Of a stretch of 64,000 nt of DNA, positions 1 to 9,315 are shown in pieces (position 1 is the first letter of the stretch; each line of letters begins with the position of its first letter). The stretch comes from Hungatella sp. (GTDB taxonomy: Bacteria; Bacillota; Clostridia; Lachnospirales; Lachnospiraceae): NCBI GenBank assembly GCA_009712635.1, contig WASS01000015.1:1-64000 (forward strand), given 5' to 3'. Both the position numbers and the translations under genes were made by a program. The notes under the pieces were generated by a model. The model was not told the DNA's origin and ran no database searches. It saw only the letters and a list, made by a program, of their open reading frames with translations.

Positions 1-165
1 GTTTTGGTTAAACTGCGAAACTTTGTGTCCACAAATTGGATCTATGAATGTATGGGGGGGAGAGACCACATTTTATATTCATAATACATCTGTTAGAATT
101 CATTGGGAGCATGCCAGATCAGATCAAACCTTTTACTAAAAAGATAAACTCAGGAGGAATTCAGT

Positions 166-1917
166 ATGAAGAAATTCAAGGATTTCAGCATTACAAGAAA
201 GCTTCTCACAGCATTTATCAGTATGATAACCATCATGCTAATTGTGGGAATTGTCGGAATTGTCGGCATGATTCAAATCAATAACATGGATACATATTTA
301 TATGAACACCAGACAGCGCCTCTAAAAGAGCTGATCACTGCCTCAACCAGCTTAAACCAGATACGCGCTGACTCCCGTGGAATGATTGTCTATACCGGTG
401 ATGCAAAAGAATTAGAGACGCTGGAACAGACATACAATTCCCACAAGGAAACATTTTTAAAAAGCTTTGATATATATAAGGCAAGTATCACAAATCCAAA
501 TACACTTCTTATTGCAGAAGAGTTAAAACAGTTGTTTACAGATACCTATATACCTGCCATTGATAAAACAATTGCAGAGGCAAAAAAGGGCAATTCCAAA
601 GAGGCACTGGCAATTTTAACAGATCAGGAAGATGAAATCACTAAAATATTTGAAGATTATAATCAACTGGTTGAAAAGCGTATGGAATCTGCTCAGGATA
701 CCAGCAATAATAATAATATGACTGCAGTTGCCCTGACCGTCGCTCTTATCATTATCGTAGCAGCAGGTGCTGGTGCTGCACTGTATTTAAGCTTTAGAAT
801 TTCTGCAATGATCAGCAAACCGATTACTCAGGTAGTTGAGGCCGCTAAAAAAATCGCTTTGGGACATGTTGATGTAGATTTAAATGAAATTGATACCAAG
901 GATGAAACAGGGCAGCTTGCAAATGCCTTTACTGAAATGATTCATGGAATCCGCAAGCAGGTATTAGTTGCCGAAGAGATCAGCAATGGTGATTTTACGC
1001 AGGAAGTTCCCCTTCGTTCCGACGAGGATATTCTTGGACTTGCACTTCGTAAGATTGAAAATGATTTAAATAAAACTCTTCTTCTGATCAGTACAGCTGC
1101 TGAGCAGGTCAATACCGGCGCAGAGCAGGTATCCTCCGCCGCACAGGCTCTTGCCTCCGGATCCACCGAACAGGCAGCAACCGTAGAAGAATTGAATGCT
1201 TCCATTGCCACCGTGGCAAGACAGGCAGACCAGAACGCAACCAATGTCCGCCTTGCAGCCGGCTATGTACATCAGACCGGTACCGGTGTTCAGGAAAGCA
1301 ACAGCCACATGCAGAATTTAAATGGTGCCATGGAAAAGATCAGCACCGCTTCTGAGAAAATTTCTAATATTACAAAGGTAATTGAAGATATTGCATTCCA
1401 GACAAATATTCTTGCTTTAAATGCTGCCATTGAAGCAGCCCGTGCGGGCAACGCAGGAAAAGGCTTTGCTGTGGTAGCGGATGAAGTACGCAATCTTGCC
1501 ACTAAATCCGCAGAAGCTGCTCAGGAAACTGCAACTCTCATTATGCACTCCGTGGAAGCTGTGTCAGAAGGCGGACATATGGCAAGTGAGGCTGCAAGAA
1601 TTCTGAAAGATGTTTCTGAAAAATCCAGACTGGTAGAACAGGCGATTCAGGAAATCGAAAACGCCTCCGCTCAGCAGGTGATCGCAATTGAAGAGATTAA
1701 TCAGGGCCTTTCCCAGGTATCCTCTGTTGTCCAGACCAACGCAGCAACTGCAGAAGAAAGCTCTGCATCCAGTGAAGAGCTGGCAGCTCAATCTGTTACA
1801 CTTCAGCAGGAGGTCAGCAAGTTCAGATTAAAAGGTGGTCAGACATTCTCCTCCTATGACTATAAAGAAACAACATACCCAACTGCCAGAAGCATGGACA
1901 GTTTCGATAAATATTAA
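166..1917 (+). CDS. Methyl-accepting chemotaxis protein
   Basis: Transmembrane chemoreceptor that would control CheA/CheW. Seen: a short cytoplasmic N-terminus, TM1 at about residues 12-36, an extracellular helical region of about 150 residues (four-helix-bundle MCP sensor type), TM2 near 186-210, a HAMP linker to about 265, and a long methyl-accepting coiled coil. The signalling hairpin tip is at about 407-450 ([20 protein letters not shown], then [15 protein letters not shown]). No CheR-docking pentapeptide is seen at the C-terminus. An AGGAGG site lies just before the ATG. The gene stands alone and ends at a strong hairpin shared with the convergent ABC-F gene. The ligand cannot be read from the sequence. 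A second chemoreceptor is cut by the right end of the window. Confidence 0.95.
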   Translation: MKKFKDFSITRKLLTAFISMITIMLIVGIVGIVGMIQINNMDTYLYEHQTAPLKELITASTSLNQIRADSRGMIVYTGDAKELETLEQTYNSHKETFLKSFDIYKASITNPNTLLIAEELKQLFTDTYIPAIDKTIAEAKKGNSKEALAILTDQEDEITKIFEDYNQLVEKRMESAQDTSNNNNMTAVALTVALIIIVAAGAGAALYLSFRISAMISKPITQVVEAAKKIALGHVDVDLNEIDTKDETGQLANAFTEMIHGIRKQVLVAEEISNGDFTQEVPLRSDEDILGLALRKIENDLNKTLLLISTAAEQVNTGAEQVSSAAQALASGSTEQAATVEELNASIATVARQADQNATNVRLAAGYVHQTGTGVQESNSHMQNLNGAMEKISTASEKISNITKVIEDIAFQTNILALNAAIEAARAGNAGKGFAVVADEVRNLATKSAEAAQETATLIMHSVEAVSEGGHMASEAARILKDVSEKSRLVEQAIQEIENASAQQVIAIEEINQGLSQVSSVVQTNAATAEESSASSEELAAQSVTLQQEVSKFRLKGGQTFSSYDYKETTYPTARSMDSFDKY

Positions 1918-1928
1918 TCGTACAGATC

Positions 1929-1976
1929 AAAAGGAACAGGTCAGGAATCCATTGTGATTCCTGACCTGTTCCTTTT
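1929..1976. terminator. Bidirectional rho-independent terminator
   Basis: A perfect 21-bp stem (1929-1949 with 1956-1976) around the 6-nt loop CATTGT, with A-rich and T-rich flanks on both sides. It lies between two convergent genes and overlaps the stop codon of the ABC-F gene, so it can end transcription from both directions. Confidence 0.92.
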
Positions 1977-3855
1977 AAATTTCCACATCCAAAGCTTCCT
2001 CAAACCATTCCAGACAGAGTGATGTCCAGGTCTCCCAGGCCTCACGCTTCCGTTCCAGTAACTCCTGGTAGAATGCAGCCTCACTCCACTCATCTCCTGC
2101 CCAGAAATCCGCAGACTCCTGCCAGTTATTGATCAGCTTTTCACAGGCACTGTCTAATTCTTTTACCTTATCTTCTGCCTGTAAAAGCCGCTCTGCCACA
2201 AGTCTCATTTTCCAGTCAGAATAAGCCTCCTCGCTGGATATCTCCTTCAGCCGGTGCCTCTCTGCTTTTGGAACTGCTCTGATTCCGGCAATCAAAGCCT
2301 GCTCTTCCGCTTTGATCTGGGCTGCGATGCCTTCCCCTTTTGCTTTCCTAGTGCGTTCCAGATAATGACCGTAAGAAAATGGATAATAAAAGACCGATTG
2401 TTCCTCAAAGATCAGCATGGACTCCGCTACCCTGTCCAAAAAATAGCGGTCATGGGATACAAACAAAATGGTTCCGGTATAAGCCTGAAATGCAGATTCT
2501 AAGGTTTCCTTCGCCTTGATATCCATATGATTGGTTGGTTCATCCAGTATCAGAAAATTCGGTCTGCTCTGTAAAAGCTCCGCAAGAACAAGCCTGGCTT
2601 TTTCACCTCCAGAAAGAACATCCACACGTTTTCCAGCTTCTTTTCCTCCGAATAAATAAGCTCCCAGAATACTTCTTACCTCTTTCTCTGTCATTACAGG
2701 AAATAAGTCATGGAAATGTTCTGCTACGGTTTTATCCGATTGAATTTCGGAAGACAGCTGGTCAAAATAGCCGATGGTAATCTGATTTCCCAGGGAATAC
2801 TCTCCGGTCAAACCAGGGATCAGGCCAGCCGCTGTTTTTAAAAGAGTACTTTTCCCTGCCCCGTTTGGTCCAAGAATACCAATCTTTTGTCCTCTCCGAA
2901 TGCGAAATGTAAGTTCTGCAAGAGGTTTCTCATAACCGATTTTTAAATGTTCTGATTCAAATACCCACTTACTGCCTAAAATAGCGGGGGATATGGGCTC
3001 TACAAAAAGAGAGACCTCATCCTCCTCCGGTTTTTCTACCGGTACCAGCCGCTCCGCCGCCTTTCGTTTTGCCCGGGCAAATGCAGCTTTATTGGGTTTG
3101 TGTTTAAAACGCTCCACCAGGTCATTGAGCCGTTTCTTCTCTTCCTGCTGCCGCTCATATGCCTTTGTCTGCAGCCGGATTCTCTTTTTCTTCTCTTCCC
3201 TGTACTGGGTGTAGCTGCCTGCATAACGGGTGAGGGTTCTGCCTGACAGTTCATAGATCACAGAAACCGTCTGATCCAGAAAAAAGCGGTCATGAGATAC
3301 CATAACCACTGCTTTTCCATATCCGTTTAGATATTCTTCCAGCCACTGTATGGTCTGAATATCCAGATGATTGGTAGGCTCGTCTAACAAAAGAATATCG
3401 GGTTTTAAAAGAAGATGCCTGATCAGAGCAATTTTAGTCTGCTCTCCTCCCGAAAATTCTGACAGCTTTTTCTTTTTATCTGATTTCTGAAATCCGAATC
3501 CGGTAAACAGGATATCATATTCCCGTTCGTATTCATATCGTTCCTGTGAGTACTCATTGGAAAAAGAGCAGGAAGAGAATATCTCTTCCTCCACCGTCCG
3601 ATCCTTCTCTGTAAATGCCTGCTGCTTTAAATATCCAATGGTTAATTTTCTTGCTGTTGTAATACCGCAGTTCTGACGCTTATCATCCCGGTCCAGCTCC
3701 AGTTCTCCTGCGATCAGCTTTAAAAGAGTGGTTTTCCCGGCGCCATTGCTTCCAACCACCGCTATTTTTTCACTGCCGCGTATTTCAAAATTTATATGAG
3801 AAAGAATCACATTTCCGCCTGCCGAAACCGTTCCTTCTGTAATCTGGTACAGCAT
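1975..3855 (-). CDS. ABC-F family ATPase (ribosome-associated)
   Basis: Two ABC cassettes in one chain with no membrane segments, which is the ABC-F layout; these proteins act on ribosomes as translation factors or antibiotic-protection factors. Seen: Walker A GSNGAGKTT near the N-terminus, signature EFSGGEQ, Walker B LLLDEPTNHLD, a charged helical linker rich in Lys/Arg/Glu, a second Walker A GPNGAGKST, signature VLSGGEKARL and LILDEPTNHMD, then a long acidic/helical C-terminal extension. The longest frame opens at a TTG at 3870, but TTGAGG sits within that stretch and places the likely start at the ATG at 3855 (626 aa). Whether it confers drug resistance or is a housekeeping factor cannot be told from the sequence. 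It converges on the chemoreceptor. Confidence 0.9.
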   Translation of the reverse strand: MLYQITEGTVSAGGNVILSHINFEIRGSEKIAVVGSNGAGKTTLLKLIAGELELDRDDKRQNCGITTARKLTIGYLKQQAFTEKDRTVEEEIFSSCSFSNEYSQERYEYEREYDILFTGFGFQKSDKKKKLSEFSGGEQTKIALIRHLLLKPDILLLDEPTNHLDIQTIQWLEEYLNGYGKAVVMVSHDRFFLDQTVSVIYELSGRTLTRYAGSYTQYREEKKKRIRLQTKAYERQQEEKKRLNDLVERFKHKPNKAAFARAKRKAAERLVPVEKPEEDEVSLFVEPISPAILGSKWVFESEHLKIGYEKPLAELTFRIRRGQKIGILGPNGAGKSTLLKTAAGLIPGLTGEYSLGNQITIGYFDQLSSEIQSDKTVAEHFHDLFPVMTEKEVRSILGAYLFGGKEAGKRVDVLSGGEKARLVLAELLQSRPNFLILDEPTNHMDIKAKETLESAFQAYTGTILFVSHDRYFLDRVAESMLIFEEQSVFYYPFSYGHYLERTRKAKGEGIAAQIKAEEQALIAGIRAVPKAERHRLKEISSEEAYSDWKMRLVAERLLQAEDKVKELDSACEKLINNWQESADFWAGDEWSEAAFYQELLERKREAWETWTSLCLEWFEEALDVEI

Positions 3856-3925
3856 ATTAACATTCCTCAATTTATCTTTTTGTCTTATTCTATCACATAA
3901 CCGAAATTATACAAGCACCCTGCCA

Positions 3926-5227
3926 TTAAAGAGAGACATGGGTTTTTGCATGGGCCTTTCGATCCCGGATCGATTTCAGCACGGGTACCAGAAAGGTAGC
4001 GATAAGCCCTCCTGCAAATCCATTGTTGTAAAGATTCATCCCACCGTAAACAATTCCTACGTTAAGAGCCGCTGAAGAGTGTAAAAATCCGGCAAGAATT
4101 CCAGCTCCCACTCCGAATTCACCGGCAATGGGTGCCAGTGTGGTAGAAAGAAGAAGGGCAAGCTGGGCGCTTGGATCTGTAATGCTCCATCTCTTCGTAT
4201 ATCCACCGATAATCACACCAATCATGATTGGAAGAATATTACGGGTGTGCTTCCCTGTCGCACTGAATCCTACGATGGTAAAAATCCCCCCTATGGTGGG
4301 ACCGTTTAAATCACCCCCTACCGAAATAATAAGCAGAGTGGATACAATCCCGTTAATCCCCATATTAAGAAGCGTAGGCGCAAACCCTTCGGTCTTAACA
4401 TAATCGGTTCCGCTGAGCCCATAGGATTTTAAGATTTCCACATATCTTTTCCAAACCTGCCTGGATAACAGGAAGGAAAATAGTATCATTCCGAAAAATA
4501 AAACAATCAAAAGTCTGGTAAACAATAAATTCTGCCCAGTGGACCAGATCAGACGTTCCTCTATCCTGATCCCAAAGGATTTCATCAGAGAAACAATAAT
4601 CGTGGCAATGATCCCACAGGCAAACCCCACATTATAAAGGGAGTAACCCAGATGGGCATAATGAGTATGGGTAGAAAGAGGCGGAAGCACAAACCCAATG
4701 CTCATACCCACAAGAATACTTAAAACCAGCCGGACCCACAGGGGCAGATTACCAATCTGCATGATCTGGGTAATAACCGGAGACAAACAGGTTCCGTAAA
4801 ACCCTACATAGATATAACGTGTTATGGATGTTTTATGATAATAAGAATATAAACAGATTCCCATCATAATGGCCCAGATGTTTAAGATATTTTTCCCAAA
4901 CAGCGAAAAGCCAAACATGAGGAAGCTTGAGGTAATGGTATGACCGCTCATATCCATCCCCAGAAAATATACGATTGAAATGCTTAATAACGTTAATACA
5001 CCTGCATTAATAAACGCAGCTCCAATGCCACCTATGGCAATGTAATCCGTAATCAGGAAATCCGGCTCCTGTACGATGGTGATGATTCCCCTACAGATTT
5101 CATCAAACGGCTGCAGGCATAATCCTGCAACAATAAAATAAATCGGCACCAGGGCAAGAATCTGGAATTTGGTCCGTCTGGATAACGGGCCGTAATTTCT
5201 GAATCTCAATGAAGGTTGTCCTGTCAT
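3926..5227 (-). CDS. DUF1576 polytopic membrane protein
   Basis: A very hydrophobic protein of 433 aa with roughly ten or more membrane segments, recognised as the DUF1576 family, whose function is not established. There is internal two-fold similarity: a glycine-rich stretch in the first half (GGIGAAFINAG, then FSLFGKNILNIW) is echoed in the second half (MGINGIVSTLL, then GFSATGKHTRNI). This suggests duplication of a half-transporter, as in many secondary carriers. The N-terminus is short and basic, without a signal peptide. It lies downstream of the P-type ATPase on the same strand, but a strong terminator separates them, so it is probably a separate unit. The transport role is inference from topology. 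Confidence 0.8.
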   Translation of the reverse strand: MTGQPSLRFRNYGPLSRRTKFQILALVPIYFIVAGLCLQPFDEICRGIITIVQEPDFLITDYIAIGGIGAAFINAGVLTLLSISIVYFLGMDMSGHTITSSFLMFGFSLFGKNILNIWAIMMGICLYSYYHKTSITRYIYVGFYGTCLSPVITQIMQIGNLPLWVRLVLSILVGMSIGFVLPPLSTHTHYAHLGYSLYNVGFACGIIATIIVSLMKSFGIRIEERLIWSTGQNLLFTRLLIVLFFGMILFSFLLSRQVWKRYVEILKSYGLSGTDYVKTEGFAPTLLNMGINGIVSTLLIISVGGDLNGPTIGGIFTIVGFSATGKHTRNILPIMIGVIIGGYTKRWSITDPSAQLALLLSTTLAPIAGEFGVGAGILAGFLHSSAALNVGIVYGGMNLYNNGFAGGLIATFLVPVLKSIRDRKAHAKTHVSL

Positions 5228-5286
5228 GTCGTTTTGTTTCCCTCTCCTGTGTTAAGTTTTCGTTACGAAATTATTTTATCATTAAT

Positions 5287-5330
5287 AAAAAAGAGGTTCA
5301 ACTCTTTTTTTGAGTCAGAACCTCTTTTTT
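5287..5330. terminator. Rho-independent terminator after the P-type ATPase
   Basis: A 13-bp perfect stem (5287-5299 with 5318-5330) with an inner ACTC/GAGT pairing and six As/Ts at the base on both sides. It starts just past the ATPase stop codon and precedes the DUF1576 gene, separating the two transcripts. Confidence 0.88.
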
Positions 5331-5336
5331 TCTTCA

Positions 5337-7940
5337 TTATTTTACAATTTCTCTCATCACTTTTGTCAGCTGAATCAACACGGTAGGGATGATGGCAAGC
5401 CCGTAAACAATACCAACCTGTAATCCGCTTAACGGTGATACAGAAAACAGTTTTCCCATGACAGGAACAAACAGTACTACACTCAGTAAAGCAAATCCCA
5501 GAACAAACGCTCCCAGACTGTACCAGTTGCCTTTAAATCCCAGCCGGAAGATGGAATGGCTGCTTCTGCAGTTAAATCCATGGAAAAGCCGTGCCAGTGT
5601 GAGGGTAGCAAATGCCATGGTACTGGCAACCGCTGCACCCGACTGCCTTAATCCCAATTGAAACGCGATCATGGTACAAACGGATATGAGTGCTCCCTGA
5701 AGCATAACCTTTGTCATAAAATCTTTTGTCAGTATACTTTCTTTGGGGTCTCTTGGCTTCTGGCTCAGCAGACCGTGTTCAGCCGGCTCCATACCGATTG
5801 CAATAGCGGGAAGTGAATCCGTTAACAGGTTAATGAATAATAAATGAACAGGTGCGAATGGGATGGGTAAACCCATAATGGAGGTATAAAGGACTGAGAA
5901 AATACCAGCCATATTGCCTGATAATAAAAACTGAATGGCATTCTTGATGTTCCGGTATACGTTTCTTCCATTTGCCACAGCTTTTATAATGGTGGCGAAA
6001 TTATCATCTGATAATATCATGGAAGCGGCATCCTTTGATACTTCCGTACCTGTAATTCCCATGGCAACTCCAATATCTGCCTTTTTAAGTGCCGGAGCAT
6101 CATTCACCCCGTCACCAGTCATGGAAACGATATTGCCTCTTCTCTGCCATGCATCCACGATCCGGATCTTATTCTCTGGGGAAACCCTTGCGAATACGGA
6201 GATGTTTACAATTTTTTCATCCAACTCCTCATCTGTCATTCCATCTAGTTCCGCGCCAGTCACTGCTAAATCTCCCTCTTCATAAATGCCAATCTGTCTG
6301 GCAATGGCTGTTGCGGTTATTTTATGATCTCCGGTGATCATGACCGGTCTGATTCCTGCATTTTTAGCATCTGCTACTGCAGCTTTTGATTCTTCTCTGG
6401 GCGGGTCCACCATGGAAACAAGACCCAGGAATATAAAGTTATTTTCAGAATGAAGGGAAAGTACGTGGGATTCTTCCACTTCTTTATAACCGAACGCCAA
6501 AACCCGAAGTCCATTTTCAGAAAACAGTTGATTCTGCTTTAAAATAGCTTCTTTGTCTGCTTCTGTCAAATCTCTGATTCCCTGAGAAGTACGGATGCTT
6601 ACCGTCCGGTCTAGCAGTACATCAACCGCTCCTTTTGTCAGAATAGTGGGAACACCGTGAAGCTTGTATTTGGTACTCATCAGCTTACGGTCTGAATCAA
6701 AGGGAAGCTCTTCCAGCCTGTGCATGAGATCCCGAATGGTATTGTGGCTGACGGATATTTTACCTGCCATCTCAAGGAGGGCGTATTCGGTTGGATCTCC
6801 AATCCCTTTGCCGTCAGCAATGGTGGAATCGTTTGTCAGCACTGCATCATAAAGCAGATAACGGTGAAGCTGATTGGTTAATTCCAGTTCCTCTGGTTTA
6901 AAGATCTGATCATCTAAGTAAATTTCCTGGACAGTCATCTTATTCTGAGTCAGTGTTCCGGTTTTATCAGAACAGATTACAGAAACACAGCCAAGACTCT
7001 CCACTGCTTTGAGTTCCTTAATAATCGCATTTTCTTTTGCCATACGCTGAGTGCCCATGGCCTGAACTATGGTAACAATGGAGCTTAACGCTTCCGGAAT
7101 CGCTGCAACTGCCAGGGCGACCGCAAACATCATGGAATCAAGAAGCGGCATTTTGCGGTAAAGACTTAATAAAAATACAGCGGCGCAGATGACCATAATA
7201 ACCATGGCAAGGCGGCTGGAAAACTGATCCAGACTGACTTGAAGAGGAGTCTTCTTTTCCTTCGTTGCATTCATCAGACTGGCGATCTTACCGATTTCTG
7301 TATTCATACCGGTATCGGTTACAACAACCACCGCTCTTCCGTAGGTTACCAGACTTCCTGAATACACCATATTGGTTCTGTCTGCCAAAGGAACGGAAAG
7401 CTCCAATGCCCCATCTTCCTTATCCACATTGGTGGACTCTCCTGTCAGGGAGCTTTCATTCACCTGGAGAGAATAATTATTTAAAATCCTACCGTCTGCC
7501 ACTACCATATCGCCGGCTTCCAGCATCAGGATGTCTCCAGGCACAACTTCTCTGGAAGCAACTTCTGTTTTCTTACCGTCCCTCATGACCCTTGCATTGG
7601 GTGAGGATAAGGATTTTAAGCTGGCAAGGGATTTCTGAGCCTTTTCATGCTGGACCGTACCTAAAACAGCATTGAGAATGATAACTGCCATAATTACAAT
7701 GGTACTTTCCACATTTCCTGACAGCATGGAAATAACAGCCGCCGCAATTAATATTACTACCAGCAGATCCTTAAACTGTTCTGCAAATACTTCAATGGTA
7801 CTTTTTTTCTTTCCTTCCTCCAGAATATTTTCCCCTTTTTCCTGAAGGAGAGCAGACGCTTTCCCGGAACTTAATCCTTCTTTTTGTGTGTGAAGCTCGT
7901 TTAATATCTCATTTTCGCTTTTCTGATACCACTCGTTCAA
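5337..7940 (-). CDS. P2-type cation-transporting ATPase (Ca2+/Mn2+ exporter type)
   Basis: ATP-driven membrane cation pump of the SERCA/PMR1-like P2 group. Seen: N-terminal cation-ATPase domain, TM1-2, actuator loop with LTGES, TM4 with IPEAL, phosphorylation motif DKTGTLT (Asp near residue 325), hinge TGDGVNDAPALKKADIG, and a C-terminal block of six helices. The longest frame opens at a GTG at 7961, but GGAGG lies inside it. Its spacing fits a TTG start at 7940, giving 867 aa and an N-terminus reading (M)NEWYQKSENE. The upstream leader holds a yybP-ykoY element, the Mn2+ riboswitch class that turns such pumps on, so Mn2+ (with or without Ca2+) efflux is the best-supported role. Specificity is inferred from that regulation, not from the protein. 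Confidence 0.92.
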   Translation of the reverse strand: MNEWYQKSENEILNELHTQKEGLSSGKASALLQEKGENILEEGKKKSTIEVFAEQFKDLLVVILIAAAVISMLSGNVESTIVIMAVIILNAVLGTVQHEKAQKSLASLKSLSSPNARVMRDGKKTEVASREVVPGDILMLEAGDMVVADGRILNNYSLQVNESSLTGESTNVDKEDGALELSVPLADRTNMVYSGSLVTYGRAVVVVTDTGMNTEIGKIASLMNATKEKKTPLQVSLDQFSSRLAMVIMVICAAVFLLSLYRKMPLLDSMMFAVALAVAAIPEALSSIVTIVQAMGTQRMAKENAIIKELKAVESLGCVSVICSDKTGTLTQNKMTVQEIYLDDQIFKPEELELTNQLHRYLLYDAVLTNDSTIADGKGIGDPTEYALLEMAGKISVSHNTIRDLMHRLEELPFDSDRKLMSTKYKLHGVPTILTKGAVDVLLDRTVSIRTSQGIRDLTEADKEAILKQNQLFSENGLRVLAFGYKEVEESHVLSLHSENNFIFLGLVSMVDPPREESKAAVADAKNAGIRPVMITGDHKITATAIARQIGIYEEGDLAVTGAELDGMTDEELDEKIVNISVFARVSPENKIRIVDAWQRRGNIVSMTGDGVNDAPALKKADIGVAMGITGTEVSKDAASMILSDDNFATIIKAVANGRNVYRNIKNAIQFLLSGNMAGIFSVLYTSIMGLPIPFAPVHLLFINLLTDSLPAIAIGMEPAEHGLLSQKPRDPKESILTKDFMTKVMLQGALISVCTMIAFQLGLRQSGAAVASTMAFATLTLARLFHGFNCRSSHSIFRLGFKGNWYSLGAFVLGFALLSVVLFVPVMGKLFSVSPLSGLQVGIVYGLAIIPTVLIQLTKVMREIVK

Positions 7941-8022
7941 ACTAATCCTCCATTCTGACACCCTAAGGTGCCCCGCATCAAAAATGTGTAACTTCAGTCT
8001 GATTATCTCTGATAAAAAGAGT

Positions 8023-8081
8023 AAAAAAAAGACTTCTAATGAGCCCTCTGAAAAAATTCAGAACAAGCACATTAAAAGTCT
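8023..8081 (-). terminator. Riboswitch expression-platform terminator
   Basis: On the minus strand, AGACTTTTAATG (8081-8070) pairs with CATTAGAAGTCT (8041-8030), with one G-U wobble, followed by eight Ts (8030-8023). The 5' arm overlaps the 3' strand of aptamer helix P1, so the terminator and the folded aptamer exclude each other. Folding with ligand should therefore prevent termination (an ON switch). Confidence 0.88.
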
Positions 8082-8164
8082 GGTAACCATAATCTGGTAC
8101 GCACCGCCAGACTGTATTCTTACAGCCAGGATGTTGACGGTACATTTAAACTACTCCCTTTTAA
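8072..8164 (-). ncRNA. yybP-ykoY (Mn2+) riboswitch aptamer
   Basis: The minus-strand leader carries the family's hallmarks: AAGGGAGTAG at the 5' side and GTCAACATCCTGGC in the conserved internal loop/helix, then the 3' side GCGGTGC and TACCAGA. Helix P1 is TTAAAAG (8164-8158) with CTTTTAA (8078-8072). The class is known to sense Mn2+ and to switch on Mn2+ exporters, including P-type ATPases. It lies about 130 nt before the ATPase start and is followed by a competing terminator. The assignment rests on recognising the consensus by eye; a covariance-model search was not possible. Confidence 0.85.
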
Positions 8165-8209
8165 CCATAATTCAATTATAATCAAATACCGAAAGCTTCA
8201 TGAGTAATG

Positions 8210-8238
8210 ATTATACCCGGGTATGTTTCGTCTGTCAA
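8210..8238 (-). promoter_or_regulatory. Consensus sigma-A promoter of the riboswitch-ATPase transcript
   Basis: Minus strand TTGACA (8238-8233), a 17-nt spacer, then TATAAT (8215-8210): a perfect vegetative promoter. It starts transcription some 40 nt before the riboswitch aptamer. Confidence 0.88.
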
Positions 8239-8506
8239 GTAATAAATTTTAATTGTCTCTTATTCACAAAATCGTCACTGAATGTATTAGTTAAATTAAC
8301 CAAATATATTATCTTTTTAATATTTTAATTTACATTCTTATTTTTATCTGATATCATACTTAATATAAAATTATTTTCTATAATATCATATTATTTAATC
8401 TAGTCTTTTTACATGAATTCATTTACAAGGTTGATTCTAACCGCAGATAAAATCCACAAAAGCAAGGTACTTATGAAACCGATTAAAAAAGGAAGGAGGG
8501 CTCTGT

Positions 8507-8537
8507 TAATATTTCTATCGTATGTAGGTAAGTGTAT
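8507..8537 (+). repeat. Left arm of an inverted repeat flanking the xylanase gene
   Basis: A 31-nt arm whose reverse complement recurs at 9245-9275 with 26 of 31 positions matching, including an uninterrupted 13-nt core TATGTAGGTAAGT. It lies 33 nt before the xylanase start codon. It could be a paired regulator site or the relic of a small mobile cassette. Confidence 0.7.
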
Positions 8538-8569
8538 CAATCTGTTATATGAAACAGGAGGGGTTTTAT

Positions 8570-9208
8570 ATGAATGAATTAAGCAAGAAGGTCTTATCGT
8601 TAATTACCACTGCAGCCATTTGTTTTTCCGGAATATTTTCTTTTACAGCTTTTGCAGCTACGGATTACTGGCAGGATTATACCGACGGAGGCGGAACCGT
8701 TAATATGGTGAATGGGTCCGGAGGAAATTTCAGCGTTAACTGGACAAACTGCGGAAACTTCGTGGTTGGAAAAGGATGGGGTGCCGGAACTCCCAACAGA
8801 GTCGTCAACTACAATGCCGGTGCATTTTCACCATCAGGCAACAGTTATTTAACGTTTTATGGTTGGACAAGGAATTCCCTGATTGAATATTATGTAGTTG
8901 ACAGCTGGGGAACCTACAGACCTACCGGAACTTATAAGGGAACCGTAAACAGCGATGGAGGCAATTATGACATCTATACAACCATGCGTTATAACGCTCC
9001 TTCCATCGACGGTTATCAGACATTTCCACAGTACTGGAGTGTGAGACAGTCCAAAAGACCTACTGGCGGCAACGCTCAGATCAACTTCGGAAATCATGTA
9101 AATGCATGGAGAAGCAAGGGCATGAACTTAGGTAATTCCTGGTCCTATCAGGCCTTTTGTGTAGAAGGATATCAAAGCAGTGGTTATGCAAATGTAACCG
9201 TCTGGTAA
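8570..9208 (+). CDS. Secreted GH11 endo-1,4-beta-xylanase
   Basis: Hydrolyses internal beta-1,4 bonds of xylan outside the cell. A Sec signal peptide covers residues 1-29 (ending TAFA, cleavage before ATDYW), followed by a single jelly-roll GH11 domain with no carbohydrate-binding module (212 aa, normal for a minimal GH11). The nucleophile is Glu106 in [12 protein letters not shown] and the acid/base is Glu199 in CVEGYQSSG. The longest frame begins at 8549, but AGGAGG lies just after that ATG and fits the ATG at 8570. The gene stands apart from other xylan genes in this window and is bounded by an imperfect 31-nt inverted repeat. Family assignment is very secure. Confidence 0.97.
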   Translation: MNELSKKVLSLITTAAICFSGIFSFTAFAATDYWQDYTDGGGTVNMVNGSGGNFSVNWTNCGNFVVGKGWGAGTPNRVVNYNAGAFSPSGNSYLTFYGWTRNSLIEYYVVDSWGTYRPTGTYKGTVNSDGGNYDIYTTMRYNAPSIDGYQTFPQYWSVRQSKRPTGGNAQINFGNHVNAWRSKGMNLGNSWSYQAFCVEGYQSSGYANVTVW

Positions 9209-9244
9209 TCCTGTCTGCATTTTTAATAGCCGTTTATTAATCAT

Positions 9245-9275
9245 ATATACTTACCTACATACTATGCAAATATTA
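9245..9275 (-). repeat. Right arm of the inverted repeat flanking the xylanase gene
   Basis: The inverted partner of 8507-8537 (26 of 31 positions, with the 13-nt core ACTTACCTACATA at 9249-9261). It lies 36 nt after the xylanase stop codon and before the next gene. No obvious target-site duplication was found outside the two arms. Confidence 0.7.
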
Positions 9276-9315
9276 TAGAACCAGATCGGAGAAAGACTTA
9301 GAAAGGGACTTGTCT

